Shown here: piece by piece, positions 15,899 through 25,433 of the stretch
How positions within the stretch are numbered: the first letter of the stretch is position 1
Layout: each line of letters begins with the position of its first letter
Origin: CAXTPV01 sp965276715
GTDB lineage: Bacteria; Pseudomonadota; Alphaproteobacteria; Acetobacterales; Acetobacteraceae
Assembly: GCA_965276715.1 (NCBI GenBank)
Contig: OZ255622.1
Location: 1,240,001 to 1,304,000, forward strand
DNA: 64,000 nt
Direction of reading: 5' to 3'
Notes under the pieces: model-generated
What the model was told of the DNA's origin: nothing
The model's database searches: none
The model's input: the letters and a program-made list of their open reading frames with translations, nothing else
Translations under genes and position numbers: made by a program

Positions 15899-18291
15899 GG
15901 GGTGAGGCCGAGCCCGTTGAGCACCTTGCTCTGGGGATCGGACAGCCCCGCCTGCGGCAGGCGCTGGAGGCCGGCCGGGACGCCGGCCGCGAACGGGATC
16001 TGCTGCTCCATGTCGGCGGTGACGTCGCGCGCGTCGCGCGCGTCGCGCTCGACATGCGGCGTGATCATCACGAGCAGTTCCGTGCGGGCGCGCGAATTCT
16101 GCTGCTGGCCGAACAAGGCGCCGATGACGGGGATGTTGCGGATGTAGGGGATGCCCTGGTTCTGACGCGTGTCCTGGTCCTGGATCAGGCCCGCAATGCC
16201 CACGGTTTGTCCGTCCTGGACGACGACGCGGGACTGGACGTTGCGGTCGGAGAAGGTCGGGGACTCCGGTCCGGTCGCGCCACCGTTGCTGGTGGTCGAG
16301 ATGCCCAGGTTCGAACTGACTTCCTCGGCGATGTCGAGCGTGACCTGGCCGTCATTGTTCACCCGCGGCGTGATCTGCAGCAGCACCCCGGTCTGGACGT
16401 AGGACACCGAATTCACCAGCGGGGCGTTCGAAGCGACCGTCGACTGGGATTGTTGCGACAGCACCGGCACGTCCTGGCCGACCTGAAGCCGGGCGGGCTG
16501 GTTGTCGAGCACGACGAGTTCGGGGGCGGAGAGGACACGCACCTTGCTCACGGACTGGAGCAGGTTGATCGCTGCCTGCTGGGAGTTGCCGCCCGCCAGC
16601 AGGAACCCCGCGAAACTGCCCGAGTTGCTGAATGCCGCGGCAAGTTGTCCTGCGGTGGTCGTCGTGCCAGACGAGCTGCTGCCGTTGTTAACGCCGTTGT
16701 TGAAATTGAAGTTGCTGTTGCTGCCGGTCGTGGTCGCCGCACCGGCCTGCTTGAAGTAGAACTGCGTGCCGTATTCGAGCGCGTTGTTCAGGTCGACCTC
16801 GGCGACCGTCGCATCGATGCGGACCTGCAGCGGCACGATGTCGATCTTGCGCAACGTGCCCTCGACCGTCTCGAGTTCCTGCGGCGTGCCATAGATCAGG
16901 ATCGCGTTGTTCTGGTCGGCCGGGATGATCCGCATCTCGTCCTTGGTCTCGCCGCCTTGTCCGGTGCCGCCCTGGTCAAGGCCGCCGAGCAGCGGGTTCC
17001 CACCCGCCCCCTGCCCCTGCTGACCGCCGGGACCGCCCTGGCCGCCGGACTGACCGAAGCCGCCGCCGCCGGTGACACCGCTGCCGCTGCCCAGGCCGCC
17101 GATCCCGCCGCCACCGCCGAGACCGCCACCGCCGCCAAGACCGCCGCCGCCGCCCAAGCCACCGCCGCCACCGCCCAGGCCGCCACCGCCCTGGCCGCTC
17201 TGGCCGCCGCCGAGCTGCTGGATCTGATTGATCTGGGTCGGTTGCGCGGTGACGTGATCGGGAGTGAAGGCCTGCTGCAGCACGTAGGCGATATCGTTCG
17301 ATCGGCCGTTCTGCAGATAGTAGACATGCCAGGAGCGGATCGTCTGCCGCCGCTGCTGCAGCACCAGCCCGTAGACACGCCGCACGTCGGCCATCATCCG
17401 GTCGGTCGGAACCACGACGAGCACGGCGTCGATCCGGTTCATCGGCACCACTTTGACCACGCTGGCGAGCGACTTGCCCTGGTCGGCGCCGAGCGTCTTC
17501 TCGAGCGCGGTCGCGAAATCCTTGGCATCGCCGGCATCGACCGGCAGCAGCGCGAAGGACTGGTTGGCCAGCGTGTCGATGTCGAAGGCGTGGATCATGT
17601 CCACGATGGCCTGACGCTGCTGCGGATCGGAGTTGACGATGATCGCGTTGGCGGCCGGGTCGGCGACGATCTTGGCCGACGCGCCCGCATAGGGCTGAAG
17701 CACCTTGGCCAAGGCGTCGGCACTCGTGCTGTGCAGCGGGACGACCGTGGCGCCGGAGGCCGAGCCGGACCCGAGGCCGGCCGACGTCGCGCTGGCCGCG
17801 GTCTGGATCCGGTAGAGGCCGCCGCTCTGGGTCAGCGCCGCGCCCACCTGCGACAGCAGGACCTGCAGGGCCGGCAGCAACTGGTCGCGGTTCAGCGGAG
17901 TCGCGGTATGGAGGGTGACGGTTCCCTTCACGCCGGGATCGATGGTGTAGTTGGCGTGCAGCATCGTGCCCAGGATCTGGGCCGCCGCCTCGCGAATATC
18001 GGTGTCGGCGAAGTCGAGCGAGATGTCGCCGCTCGACCCGCTCGAATATTGCGCGCCCGGAACCTGCACGCCGCTGCCATTGCCGTAGCTGACGCGGGCG
18101 CGCGGCAACGCGTGCAGCGAGCCGACGTTGCCGTCCACCTGGGTGGCCGCGACCGGCGTGCCTGGGCGCAACGGCATCAAGGGCCCCGGCACATCGGGTT
18201 TCTCGATCGGCTCGCAGCCGGTCGAGGCCGCGCAGGCGAGCAGGATCGCGAGCGTTCTGACGGGGCGTTGCTTCAACGGACGCATCCTCAT
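15895..18291 (-). CDS. gspD: Type II secretion outer-membrane secretin GspD
   Basis: The outer-membrane secretin ring, 798 aa from the ATG at 18291 (a second in-frame ATG at 18285 is possible). It has a lipoprotein-type leader ending in AASTGC, N0-N3 domains (ISLDFADTDIREAAAQIL; VVPLHSTSADALAKVLQPYA; ALLPVDAGDAKDFATALEK) and the secretin core with VRVLSAPELVVLDNQPA, VGQDVPVLS and PVIGALFG. Between the N domains, about residues 358-438, lies an exceptionally Gly-rich low-complexity linker encoded by near-perfect repeats at 16975-17215. That insert is unlike standard GspD and may vary in length between strains. The remainder is a confident secretin. Confidence 0.93.
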   Translation of the reverse strand: MRMRPLKQRPVRTLAILLACAASTGCEPIEKPDVPGPLMPLRPGTPVAATQVDGNVGSLHALPRARVSYGNGSGVQVPGAQYSSGSSGDISLDFADTDIREAAAQILGTMLHANYTIDPGVKGTVTLHTATPLNRDQLLPALQVLLSQVGAALTQSGGLYRIQTAASATSAGLGSGSASGATVVPLHSTSADALAKVLQPYAGASAKIVADPAANAIIVNSDPQQRQAIVDMIHAFDIDTLANQSFALLPVDAGDAKDFATALEKTLGADQGKSLASVVKVVPMNRIDAVLVVVPTDRMMADVRRVYGLVLQQRRQTIRSWHVYYLQNGRSNDIAYVLQQAFTPDHVTAQPTQINQIQQLGGGQSGQGGGGLGGGGGGLGGGGGLGGGGGLGGGGGIGGLGSGSGVTGGGGFGQSGGQGGPGGQQGQGAGGNPLLGGLDQGGTGQGGETKDEMRIIPADQNNAILIYGTPQELETVEGTLRKIDIVPLQVRIDATVAEVDLNNALEYGTQFYFKQAGAATTTGSNSNFNFNNGVNNGSSSSGTTTTAGQLAAAFSNSGSFAGFLLAGGNSQQAAINLLQSVSKVRVLSAPELVVLDNQPARLQVGQDVPVLSQQSQSTVASNAPLVNSVSYVQTGVLLQITPRVNNDGQVTLDIAEEVSSNLGISTTSNGGATGPESPTFSDRNVQSRVVVQDGQTVGIAGLIQDQDTRQNQGIPYIRNIPVIGALFGQQQNSRARTELLVMITPHVERDARDARDVTADMEQQIPFAAGVPAGLQRLPQAGLSDPQSKVLNGLGLTP

Positions 18292-18302
18292 GGCCAAACG
18301 CT

Positions 18303-18932
18303 TCACTGATTGTCGCCGGATGCCGTACCGCTGGCCTGGTCGGCGTCGCTTGCATGGCCGGCACGAAAACCGACCACCGTCAGGCTGACATCGAGGGGCG
18401 GCGAGGTCTGCCGTCCCTGCGCGATGATGATCGGCGACGTGTGGAGCTGGATGTCGTCGACGAGCATGCGCGGCGTGCTGGTCTCGATCGTCTGCAGCAG
18501 GTGCACCATCACCGGCAGGCTCGCGTTGAAGGAGACACGCAGCGCCACCCGGCGGTAGGCGCCCTGCTGCCGAGCGGGCAGTGCCTCGGTCGAGGACAGC
18601 GCCGTGCCGACGGTGCTCGCCATGTCCTGGACCCGGCCCTGCAGGGTCGCTGCCGCGACGGCGTCGGAGTTGCCGCCGAGGAGTGCCGAGACCGGGGGAC
18701 CGGCCGCTCGCGAGCGTGCCGCCTCGCGCTGCAGGGCCGGCAGCGCGCGCACCAGCAGCTCCATCCGGGCCGCGATCTCGCGCTGGCTCTGCACCGCGTC
18801 CGAGCGCGCGGCGTACCAGTCGATCAGCGGCGACGCGACGACCTCCCAAACCAGCAGGATCGCGATCAGCGTCAGCGAGACGGCCAGCGCCTGGCCGGCG
18901 CGGCCGGCCGGCAGCCGCTGCACGAACGTCAT
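18303..18932 (-). CDS. gspM: Type II secretion inner-membrane protein GspM
   Basis: A 209-aa inner-membrane assembly protein of the GspM/PilO-like group. A single N-terminal helix (ALAVSLTLIAILLVWEVV) is followed by a coiled region and a ferredoxin-like periplasmic domain (RVALRVSFNASLPVMVHLLQTIE). Identification rests on this architecture and on its place between gspL and gspD. The start overlaps the end of gspL by 4 bp (ATGA). Confidence 0.85.
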   Translation of the reverse strand: MTFVQRLPAGRAGQALAVSLTLIAILLVWEVVASPLIDWYAARSDAVQSQREIAARMELLVRALPALQREAARSRAAGPPVSALLGGNSDAVAAATLQGRVQDMASTVGTALSSTEALPARQQGAYRRVALRVSFNASLPVMVHLLQTIETSTPRMLVDDIQLHTSPIIIAQGRQTSPPLDVSLTVVGFRAGHASDADQASGTASGDNQ

Positions 18933-19984
18933 TTCGAGACGTCCGCGCGGATCGAGAACAGATCGGTATGCGATGTCTCCAGCCGCGTCACCGGGGCGAC
19001 GAACGACGGATCGCGCAGCGACGGGTCGTTCGACAGCAGGCCGATCAGCTTGGCGGCCGACGCGGACTGGCCGTTGATCGTGAGCTTGCGGCCGGTCAGC
19101 GACAGGTCGGTGAGGTAGGTGTCGTCGGGCAGGAGGTTCGTCAGCGAGGCCAGCGTGTCGAGCGGATCGCCGATCTCGCGCTCCGCGGCGGCGAGCACGT
19201 CCGCGCCGGCGGTCGAGGCCTCGATGCGGTTGCGGATGGTGGTGATCGTGGCGACGCGGGGCCGAAGCCGCTCGATGGTCGCGGCGGACGCCGACAGCTG
19301 ATGCGACTGGCGGAGGAACGGCACGACGAGGCAGACGATGGCCAGCGCCGCCGCAAGGACCCAGGCCGCGCGCTCGACCAGCGCGGCCCGGTCGACGGCG
19401 CCGGCGCGCGAGGCGAGCGTGATGCGCCGCAGCCCGCCGTCGGCGTCGCGGCCCTCGATCGCGTCGGGTGCGAGGCCCGCGCGTCCGAGCTGCTCGATCA
19501 GCTCGTCGAGGCCGAGCTTGGGGGCGAGCGCCAGGCGCAGCACGATCCGCCCGGCGGCGCGGTCGCGCCGGATGATCTCGTGGGAGAAGAACAACTCGCC
19601 GGCGGAGAATGGGGTCAGCCGATCCATCTCGTAGAGCAGGACGCGGGAGAGGTCCCGCTCCGCCGCGAACGGCAGCGTCACGTCGCGCGACAGGATCGCG
19701 CCGGGCGTGACCCGCAGCACCAGGGTTCCCGGCCGCGCGCGGTTGCCGAGCAGGGCGCCGAGAGCGCGGCCGCCGCCGGCCTCGGGCGTCACCCGGCCGA
19801 GCACGCGCTCGGTTCCAGCCTGGGCGAACGAGACCGAGACGCTGGAGGGATCGTCGATCCGGTCGGGAACCAGGATCAGGTAGGGGGTGCGATCCGCGCC
19901 GCGTTCGCGCCAGGAGCGCGGAAGAAGGTCACGCCACTGAGTGAGCCACCAGGCCAGAAACTCGTCGAGCATCCTGATCGCCAC
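18929..19984 (-). CDS. gspL: Type II secretion inner-membrane protein GspL (PilM/PilN-like)
   Basis: A 351-aa protein with a cytoplasmic actin-like half (LVLRVTPGAILSRDVTLPFAAER, VLLYEMDRLTPF), one central membrane helix (AAWVLAAALAIVCLVVPFL) and a periplasmic PilN-like half (ITTIRNRI, LASLTNLLPDDTYLTDLSL). GspL links the secretion ATPase GspE to GspM. It is the first gene of the gspL-M-D-K run. The start could be the GTG at 19984 or the ATG at 19972; neither has a convincing ribosome binding site. Confidence 0.85.
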   Translation of the reverse strand: MAIRMLDEFLAWWLTQWRDLLPRSWRERGADRTPYLILVPDRIDDPSSVSVSFAQAGTERVLGRVTPEAGGGRALGALLGNRARPGTLVLRVTPGAILSRDVTLPFAAERDLSRVLLYEMDRLTPFSAGELFFSHEIIRRDRAAGRIVLRLALAPKLGLDELIEQLGRAGLAPDAIEGRDADGGLRRITLASRAGAVDRAALVERAAWVLAAALAIVCLVVPFLRQSHQLSASAATIERLRPRVATITTIRNRIEASTAGADVLAAAEREIGDPLDTLASLTNLLPDDTYLTDLSLTGRKLTINGQSASAAKLIGLLSNDPSLRDPSFVAPVTRLETSHTDLFSIRADVSK

Positions 19985-20088
19985 ACCCTGAAGCCACCGT
20001 GGGCTGGGGTGTTGCTATCCACGGTTAGGGACACTGTCCAGGGTTTTAAAGTTACGCGATCAAGTTGTTGCGATCATGTGGCCGGAGC

Positions 20089-20162
20089 GGGGCGCTGCCC
20101 CGCACCCCGCCGAGGGTCGTGCTCAAGCACGCCTCACGGCGTCACGCCCCCCGGACCCGGCG
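20089..20162. repeat. Dispersed GC-rich palindromic element between gspL and a small gene
   Basis: The hairpin GGGGC-GCT-GCCCC (20089-20101) is followed by a GC-rich stretch ending in CCCGGACCCGGCGC. The architecture (hairpin, then ACCCCGC, then a second GC-rich arm, then GACCCGCGC-like end) matches the elements at 46227-46278 and 54261-54310, here with a longer middle. It lies directly downstream of the small gene at 20163 on the minus strand and could end its transcript. Confidence 0.5.
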
Positions 20163-20297
20163 CTACTTGGATTTGCCGGCCGGCTTCTTGTCGTCCCCCT
20201 GAGGCTTGAGGAAGGTGGCGGCGAGAGGCGCCGCCTTCTTGTCGGCCTTCGGCTTCTTGGCTTCGCGGTTGCCGCGCTGTTTGTCGCCCTTGCCCAT
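20163..20297 (-). CDS. Small basic protein of 44 aa, function unknown
   Basis: A short Lys-rich protein beginning MGKGDKQRGNREAKKPK and ending GDDKKPAGKSK. It has about 14 lysines, no hydrophobic segment and probably little fixed structure. I recall similar short proteins starting MGKGDKQRGNRE in many alphaproteobacteria, which supports it as a real gene rather than chance. It may bind nucleic acid or ribosomes, but nothing in the sequence proves this. It lies upstream of gspL on the same strand, with a repeat element between. Confidence 0.7.
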   Translation of the reverse strand: MGKGDKQRGNREAKKPKADKKAAPLAATFLKPQGDDKKPAGKSK

Positions 20298-20362
20298 GTC
20301 TGTTCTCCCATCGGCGTGTCGCCGCGTCCGACGCTACGCGCGCCGGAACGCGAGCGCGAGCC

Positions 20363-20800
20363 CTAGGCGCCTGGACAGGGATGGCCACGCGGCACGAAGA
20401 GGTCATGGGTGACCTTGCCGCCTGGAAGTTCGTGGCAGAACTCGTAGCCGTGGAGCGACGCGTAGGAGCGGAGGAGCACTCCGTCGAGCGGCCATGCGAT
20501 CAGCATCGCCAAGCCGATGAGCGTGCACCACCACTCGATGACCTGCGGTCTCCGGTTTCGTCGGATCATCGCGACGAAGGTCGAGATTCGAAAGCCGTAG
20601 AGACCGAGGAAGCCGATCATCGCAATGTCGGACGGCTCCGCCTCAACTTGGACGGACCCAGAGCTGAAAGCCTGTAAGTGCGGGATCGCGATCAGCCAGA
20701 GCACTATTACATCAAGGAGAAGGATTAGCTCGAACATGAAGCCCGTCCAGTAAAGTCGGACTTCATTTCTAAATAGTGGCTTCTCGCTTATGAAACTCAT
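20363..20800 (-). CDS. Multi-spanning membrane protein I (distal copy), candidate immunity protein
   Basis: A 145-aa protein with about three membrane helices: FMFELILLLDVIVLWLIAI, IAMIGFLGLYGFRISTFVAM and VIEWWCTLIGLAMLIAWPL. It has no recognised domain. From about residue 66 to the end it is about 90% identical to the proximal copy at 21887; its first 65 residues are only distantly similar. The order E then I, with 25 bp between them, and the matched divergence suit an immunity partner for E: known immunity proteins for pore-forming toxins are also small polytopic membrane proteins. This role is inferred from layout only. Confidence 0.7.
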   Translation of the reverse strand: MSFISEKPLFRNEVRLYWTGFMFELILLLDVIVLWLIAIPHLQAFSSGSVQVEAEPSDIAMIGFLGLYGFRISTFVAMIRRNRRPQVIEWWCTLIGLAMLIAWPLDGVLLRSYASLHGYEFCHELPGGKVTHDLFVPRGHPCPGA

Positions 20801-20825
20801 GCTGCGCCTGCCAGCTGGACGAGCG

Positions 20826-21578
20826 TCAGATGCGTGCCCACGCCCGACCTATGCCGTCACCGGCGATGCGAAGCATCCGACCTGAGCCATTGGCCGCCTC
20901 CGCAATCGCGGCCTCAGCCCGATTGACCCAACTCCCATCGGTGCTCTCGAGCCGCATCATGATCGTGCGCGCTCGTTTTGTAAGTTCAAAATCGTCGTCG
21001 ATGAGTGACAGCGCCGCCCCTCCAACTACACCTGCGGTGACAGCGACCACGAATGAGACGACCACTGGAGCACCAATCGCGATGGCGAAGGCACCGATCA
21101 CCACGCTGGTGCCCGCGCCCAATGTCGCCTGCATGACGTCGCTGACGATCGAGATGCCGAGGCTCGCCATCGAGAAGCGATCCGACAGGCACTCCTCCAT
21201 GATGTCCAGGGCCACGAAGGCGAAGACGGCGATCTTCAAGCCCTTGGCGGTGTCCTCGATGATCTCCTTCGTGCCGACGACGAAGCAGCTCACCTTCGGA
21301 TTGTCGCGTGCGTAGCGTGTGCCGGCGAGGTTGGGCCGGAACGCCGGATTGCCTTTGAAAATGATGTAACGTTTGCCGTTGCGCGCCGTCTTGACGTAGG
21401 CCGAGCCCATCGCGCCCAGCAGTCGCACCTGCTTGACCACCTTCCGGCCCGCGCCCGCGAGCTGGCTCAGGGTGATGATATCGGTCCGGCTGGTGCGCTT
21501 CACGGCCTCATTGGCGGCCACGAGCTCCTCGAACGGCCAGATCCAGATATCCTGGTCGGCAATGGGCAGAACCGACAT
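20826..21578 (-). CDS. Predicted membrane-active protein E (distal copy), candidate effector
   Basis: A 250-aa protein without a signal peptide. The N-terminal half (1-156) is soluble-looking (IWIWPFEELVAANEAV, NGKRYIIFKGNPAF, LAGTRYARDNPKV), then hydrophobic (GLKIAVFAFVALDIM). From residue 157 comes a long hydrophobic, Gly/Ala-rich hairpin (VVIGAFAIAIGAPVVVSFV, AVTAGVVGGAAL), then an amphipathic tail. A hydrophobic hairpin within a soluble protein is a hallmark of pore-forming bacteriocins. The FKGNPAF...GTRY block reminds me of predicted type VI effectors, but this was not verified. It is 97% identical to the proximal copy over residues 1-156 and about 52% thereafter. Confidence 0.7.
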   Translation of the reverse strand: MSVLPIADQDIWIWPFEELVAANEAVKRTSRTDIITLSQLAGAGRKVVKQVRLLGAMGSAYVKTARNGKRYIIFKGNPAFRPNLAGTRYARDNPKVSCFVVGTKEIIEDTAKGLKIAVFAFVALDIMEECLSDRFSMASLGISIVSDVMQATLGAGTSVVIGAFAIAIGAPVVVSFVVAVTAGVVGGAALSLIDDDFELTKRARTIMMRLESTDGSWVNRAEAAIAEAANGSGRMLRIAGDGIGRAWARI

Positions 21579-21640
21579 GGTCTAGCTTCCGGCAAGAGTG
21601 AGGGTGGCGCGTTAGCAGCCTCCTAACCAGCCCGGCAGCG

Positions 21641-21868
21641 TCAAGTCGAGCGGGTCCGGGGGCGCCTGCCCCCGGCGGAGCGCGAGGCAGCGCCTCGCTT
21701 CATCTTGGCCGGATCGTAGCCGCCGCCGCCGGGCCCGAGCGGCTGCGGCGTGCGCTCGCGCTGGCTCGGTCGCTGCGACACCGGCGGCGGCTCCAGGCCG
21801 AGATCGATCGCCTCGAGCCGCTTGATCTCGTCGCGCATGCGGCCGGCTTCCTCGAGGTCGGCGGACGC
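21641..21868 (-). pseudogene. Copied 3' fragment of uvrB between the two cassettes
   Basis: The last 66 codons of uvrB (from MRDEIKRLEAIDLGLEPPP to the stop) are repeated here without the rest of the gene. The match to the real uvrB end is essentially perfect up to about 21856, then breaks after a 5-bp deletion relative to uvrB (ACTCG missing near 21857). It is a scar of the tandem duplication and cannot encode UvrB. It retains the repeat-derived C-terminal codons and the stop. Confidence 0.9.
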
Positions 21869-21886
21869 GGCGCCCGAGCGCGGGCC

Positions 21887-22324
21887 TTATGCGCCGGGAC
21901 ATGGATGGCCGTGCAGCACGAAGAGGTCGTGGGTGACCTTGCCGCCCGGAAGTTCGCGGCAGAATTCGTAGCCGTGGAGCGACGCGTACGAGCGGAGGAG
22001 CACTCCGTCGAGAGGCCAGGCGATCAGCATCGCCAAGCCAATGAGCGTGCACCACCACTCGATGACCTGCGGCATCCGGTTTCGTCGGATGACAGCCACG
22101 AACATCGAGATCCGGGCGCCGTAGAGACCGAGCAACCCAAGCACCGCGATCCCATCGGGATCTGCAATAACCTGGTCTGCTCCCCTGACAAAGGATATTA
22201 GATCAGGCAAGGTCACAAACGTAATGAAGCCAAGCATGTTGAGAAGCAGGAACTCGAAGAAGAAGCTCAGCGGAAATAGCGTGACTTTTTTGCTAAAGAA
22301 CCGCCTCTCCGTCAGGAATGTCAT
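21887..22324 (-). CDS. Multi-spanning membrane protein I (proximal copy), candidate immunity protein
   Basis: A 145-aa paralogue of the gene at 20363. Helices are visible at FFFEFLLLNMLGFITFVTL, IAVLGLLGLYGARISMFVAV and VIEWWCTLIGLAMLIAWPL. Its N-terminal 65 residues differ greatly from the distal copy, while residues 66-145 differ at about seven positions. It follows its E partner by 26 bp and is probably co-transcribed with it downstream of uvrB. The diverged N-terminus is where partner recognition would be expected if it is an immunity protein. Nucleotide composition of the diverged part (for example 22150-22330) is visibly more AT-rich than the surroundings. Confidence 0.7.
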   Translation of the reverse strand: MTFLTERRFFSKKVTLFPLSFFFEFLLLNMLGFITFVTLPDLISFVRGADQVIADPDGIAVLGLLGLYGARISMFVAVIRRNRMPQVIEWWCTLIGLAMLIAWPLDGVLLRSYASLHGYEFCRELPGGKVTHDLFVLHGHPCPGA

Positions 22325-22350
22325 CCCAAAATCACACCTGAAACAAGTGG

Positions 22351-23103
22351 CTAAAGTTCAGCCCAGACATGTCCAACACCATCACCGGCCAGTCTCACCC
22401 AACGTCCGGCAGAATCCGTCGCTCCGCGTAGAGCCCGTTCGGCCCGGTAAACCCAACTCCCCTCCGTGTTCTCAAGGTTGATCATGATCTTTCGCGCCCG
22501 CTCGGTAAGTAAGTAGCGTCTATCCAAATTCGAAAGCTCAATGCCTGCGAAGACGCCGAAGCCGACGGCCAAGACAAACGTAACGACGACAGGAAAACCC
22601 GCCGAAACCGTAATTGCACCAACCACCACGCTGGCGCCCGCGCCGAGGGTCGCCTGCATGACGTCGCTGACGATCGATACGCCGAGGCTCGCCATCGAGA
22701 AACGATCCGACAGGCATTCCTCCATCACGTCGAGCGCGACGAAGGCGAAGACGGCGATCTTCAGTCCCTTGGCGGTGTCCTCGATGATCTCCTTCGTGCC
22801 GACGACGAAGCAGCTCACCTTCGGATTGTCGCGTGCATAGCGTGTGCCGGCGAGGTTGGGCCGGAACGCGGGGTTGCCTTTGAAAATGATGTAGCGCTTG
22901 CCGTTTCGCGCCGTCCTGACGTAGGCCGAGCCCATCGCGCCGAGCAGTCGCACCTGCTTGACCACCTTCCGGCCCGCGCCCGCGAGCTGGGTCAGGGTGA
23001 TGATGTCGGTCCGGCTGGTGCGCTTCACCGCCTCATTGGCGGCCACGAGCTCCTCGAACGGCCAGATCCAGATATCCTGGTCGGCAATGGGCAGAACCGA
23101 CAT
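22351..23103 (-). CDS. Predicted membrane-active protein E (proximal copy), candidate effector
   Basis: A 250-aa paralogue of the gene at 20826, differing by only S38T, K63R, I126V and I142V in residues 1-156. The C-terminal part keeps the hydrophobic Gly-rich hairpin design (SVVVGAITVSAGFPVVVTF, VLAVGFGVFAGIEL) but shares only about half its residues with the distal copy. The closing segment GSWVYRAERAL...RLAGDGVGHVWAEL parallels the distal version. The start is 63 bp from the uvrB stop, so it may be read from the uvrB promoter or from its own. No secretion signal or known delivery domain was found. Confidence 0.7.
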   Translation of the reverse strand: MSVLPIADQDIWIWPFEELVAANEAVKRTSRTDIITLTQLAGAGRKVVKQVRLLGAMGSAYVRTARNGKRYIIFKGNPAFRPNLAGTRYARDNPKVSCFVVGTKEIIEDTAKGLKIAVFAFVALDVMEECLSDRFSMASLGVSIVSDVMQATLGAGASVVVGAITVSAGFPVVVTFVLAVGFGVFAGIELSNLDRRYLLTERARKIMINLENTEGSWVYRAERALRGATDSAGRWVRLAGDGVGHVWAEL

Positions 23104-23166
23104 GGTCTAGCTTCCGGCAAGAGTGAGGATGGCGCGTTAGCAGCCTCCCTAACCAGCCCGGCAGCG

Positions 23167-25377
<2,211 letters not shown>

Positions 25378-25433
25378 GGGACAGAGGATGGGCGAGCGTG
25401 ATGATCGCGACAAGGGAGTCGGGGCCTGCTCTC

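Noticed and set aside
13559..16147. An 862-codon open frame on the plus strand
   Set aside because: It overlaps the propeller gene in another frame and runs antisense to gspK, with no recognisable domain.
16975..17215. Repeats in gspD as a CRISPR-like or satellite array
   Set aside because: There are no spacers; the repeats are in-frame Gly codons within a protein linker.
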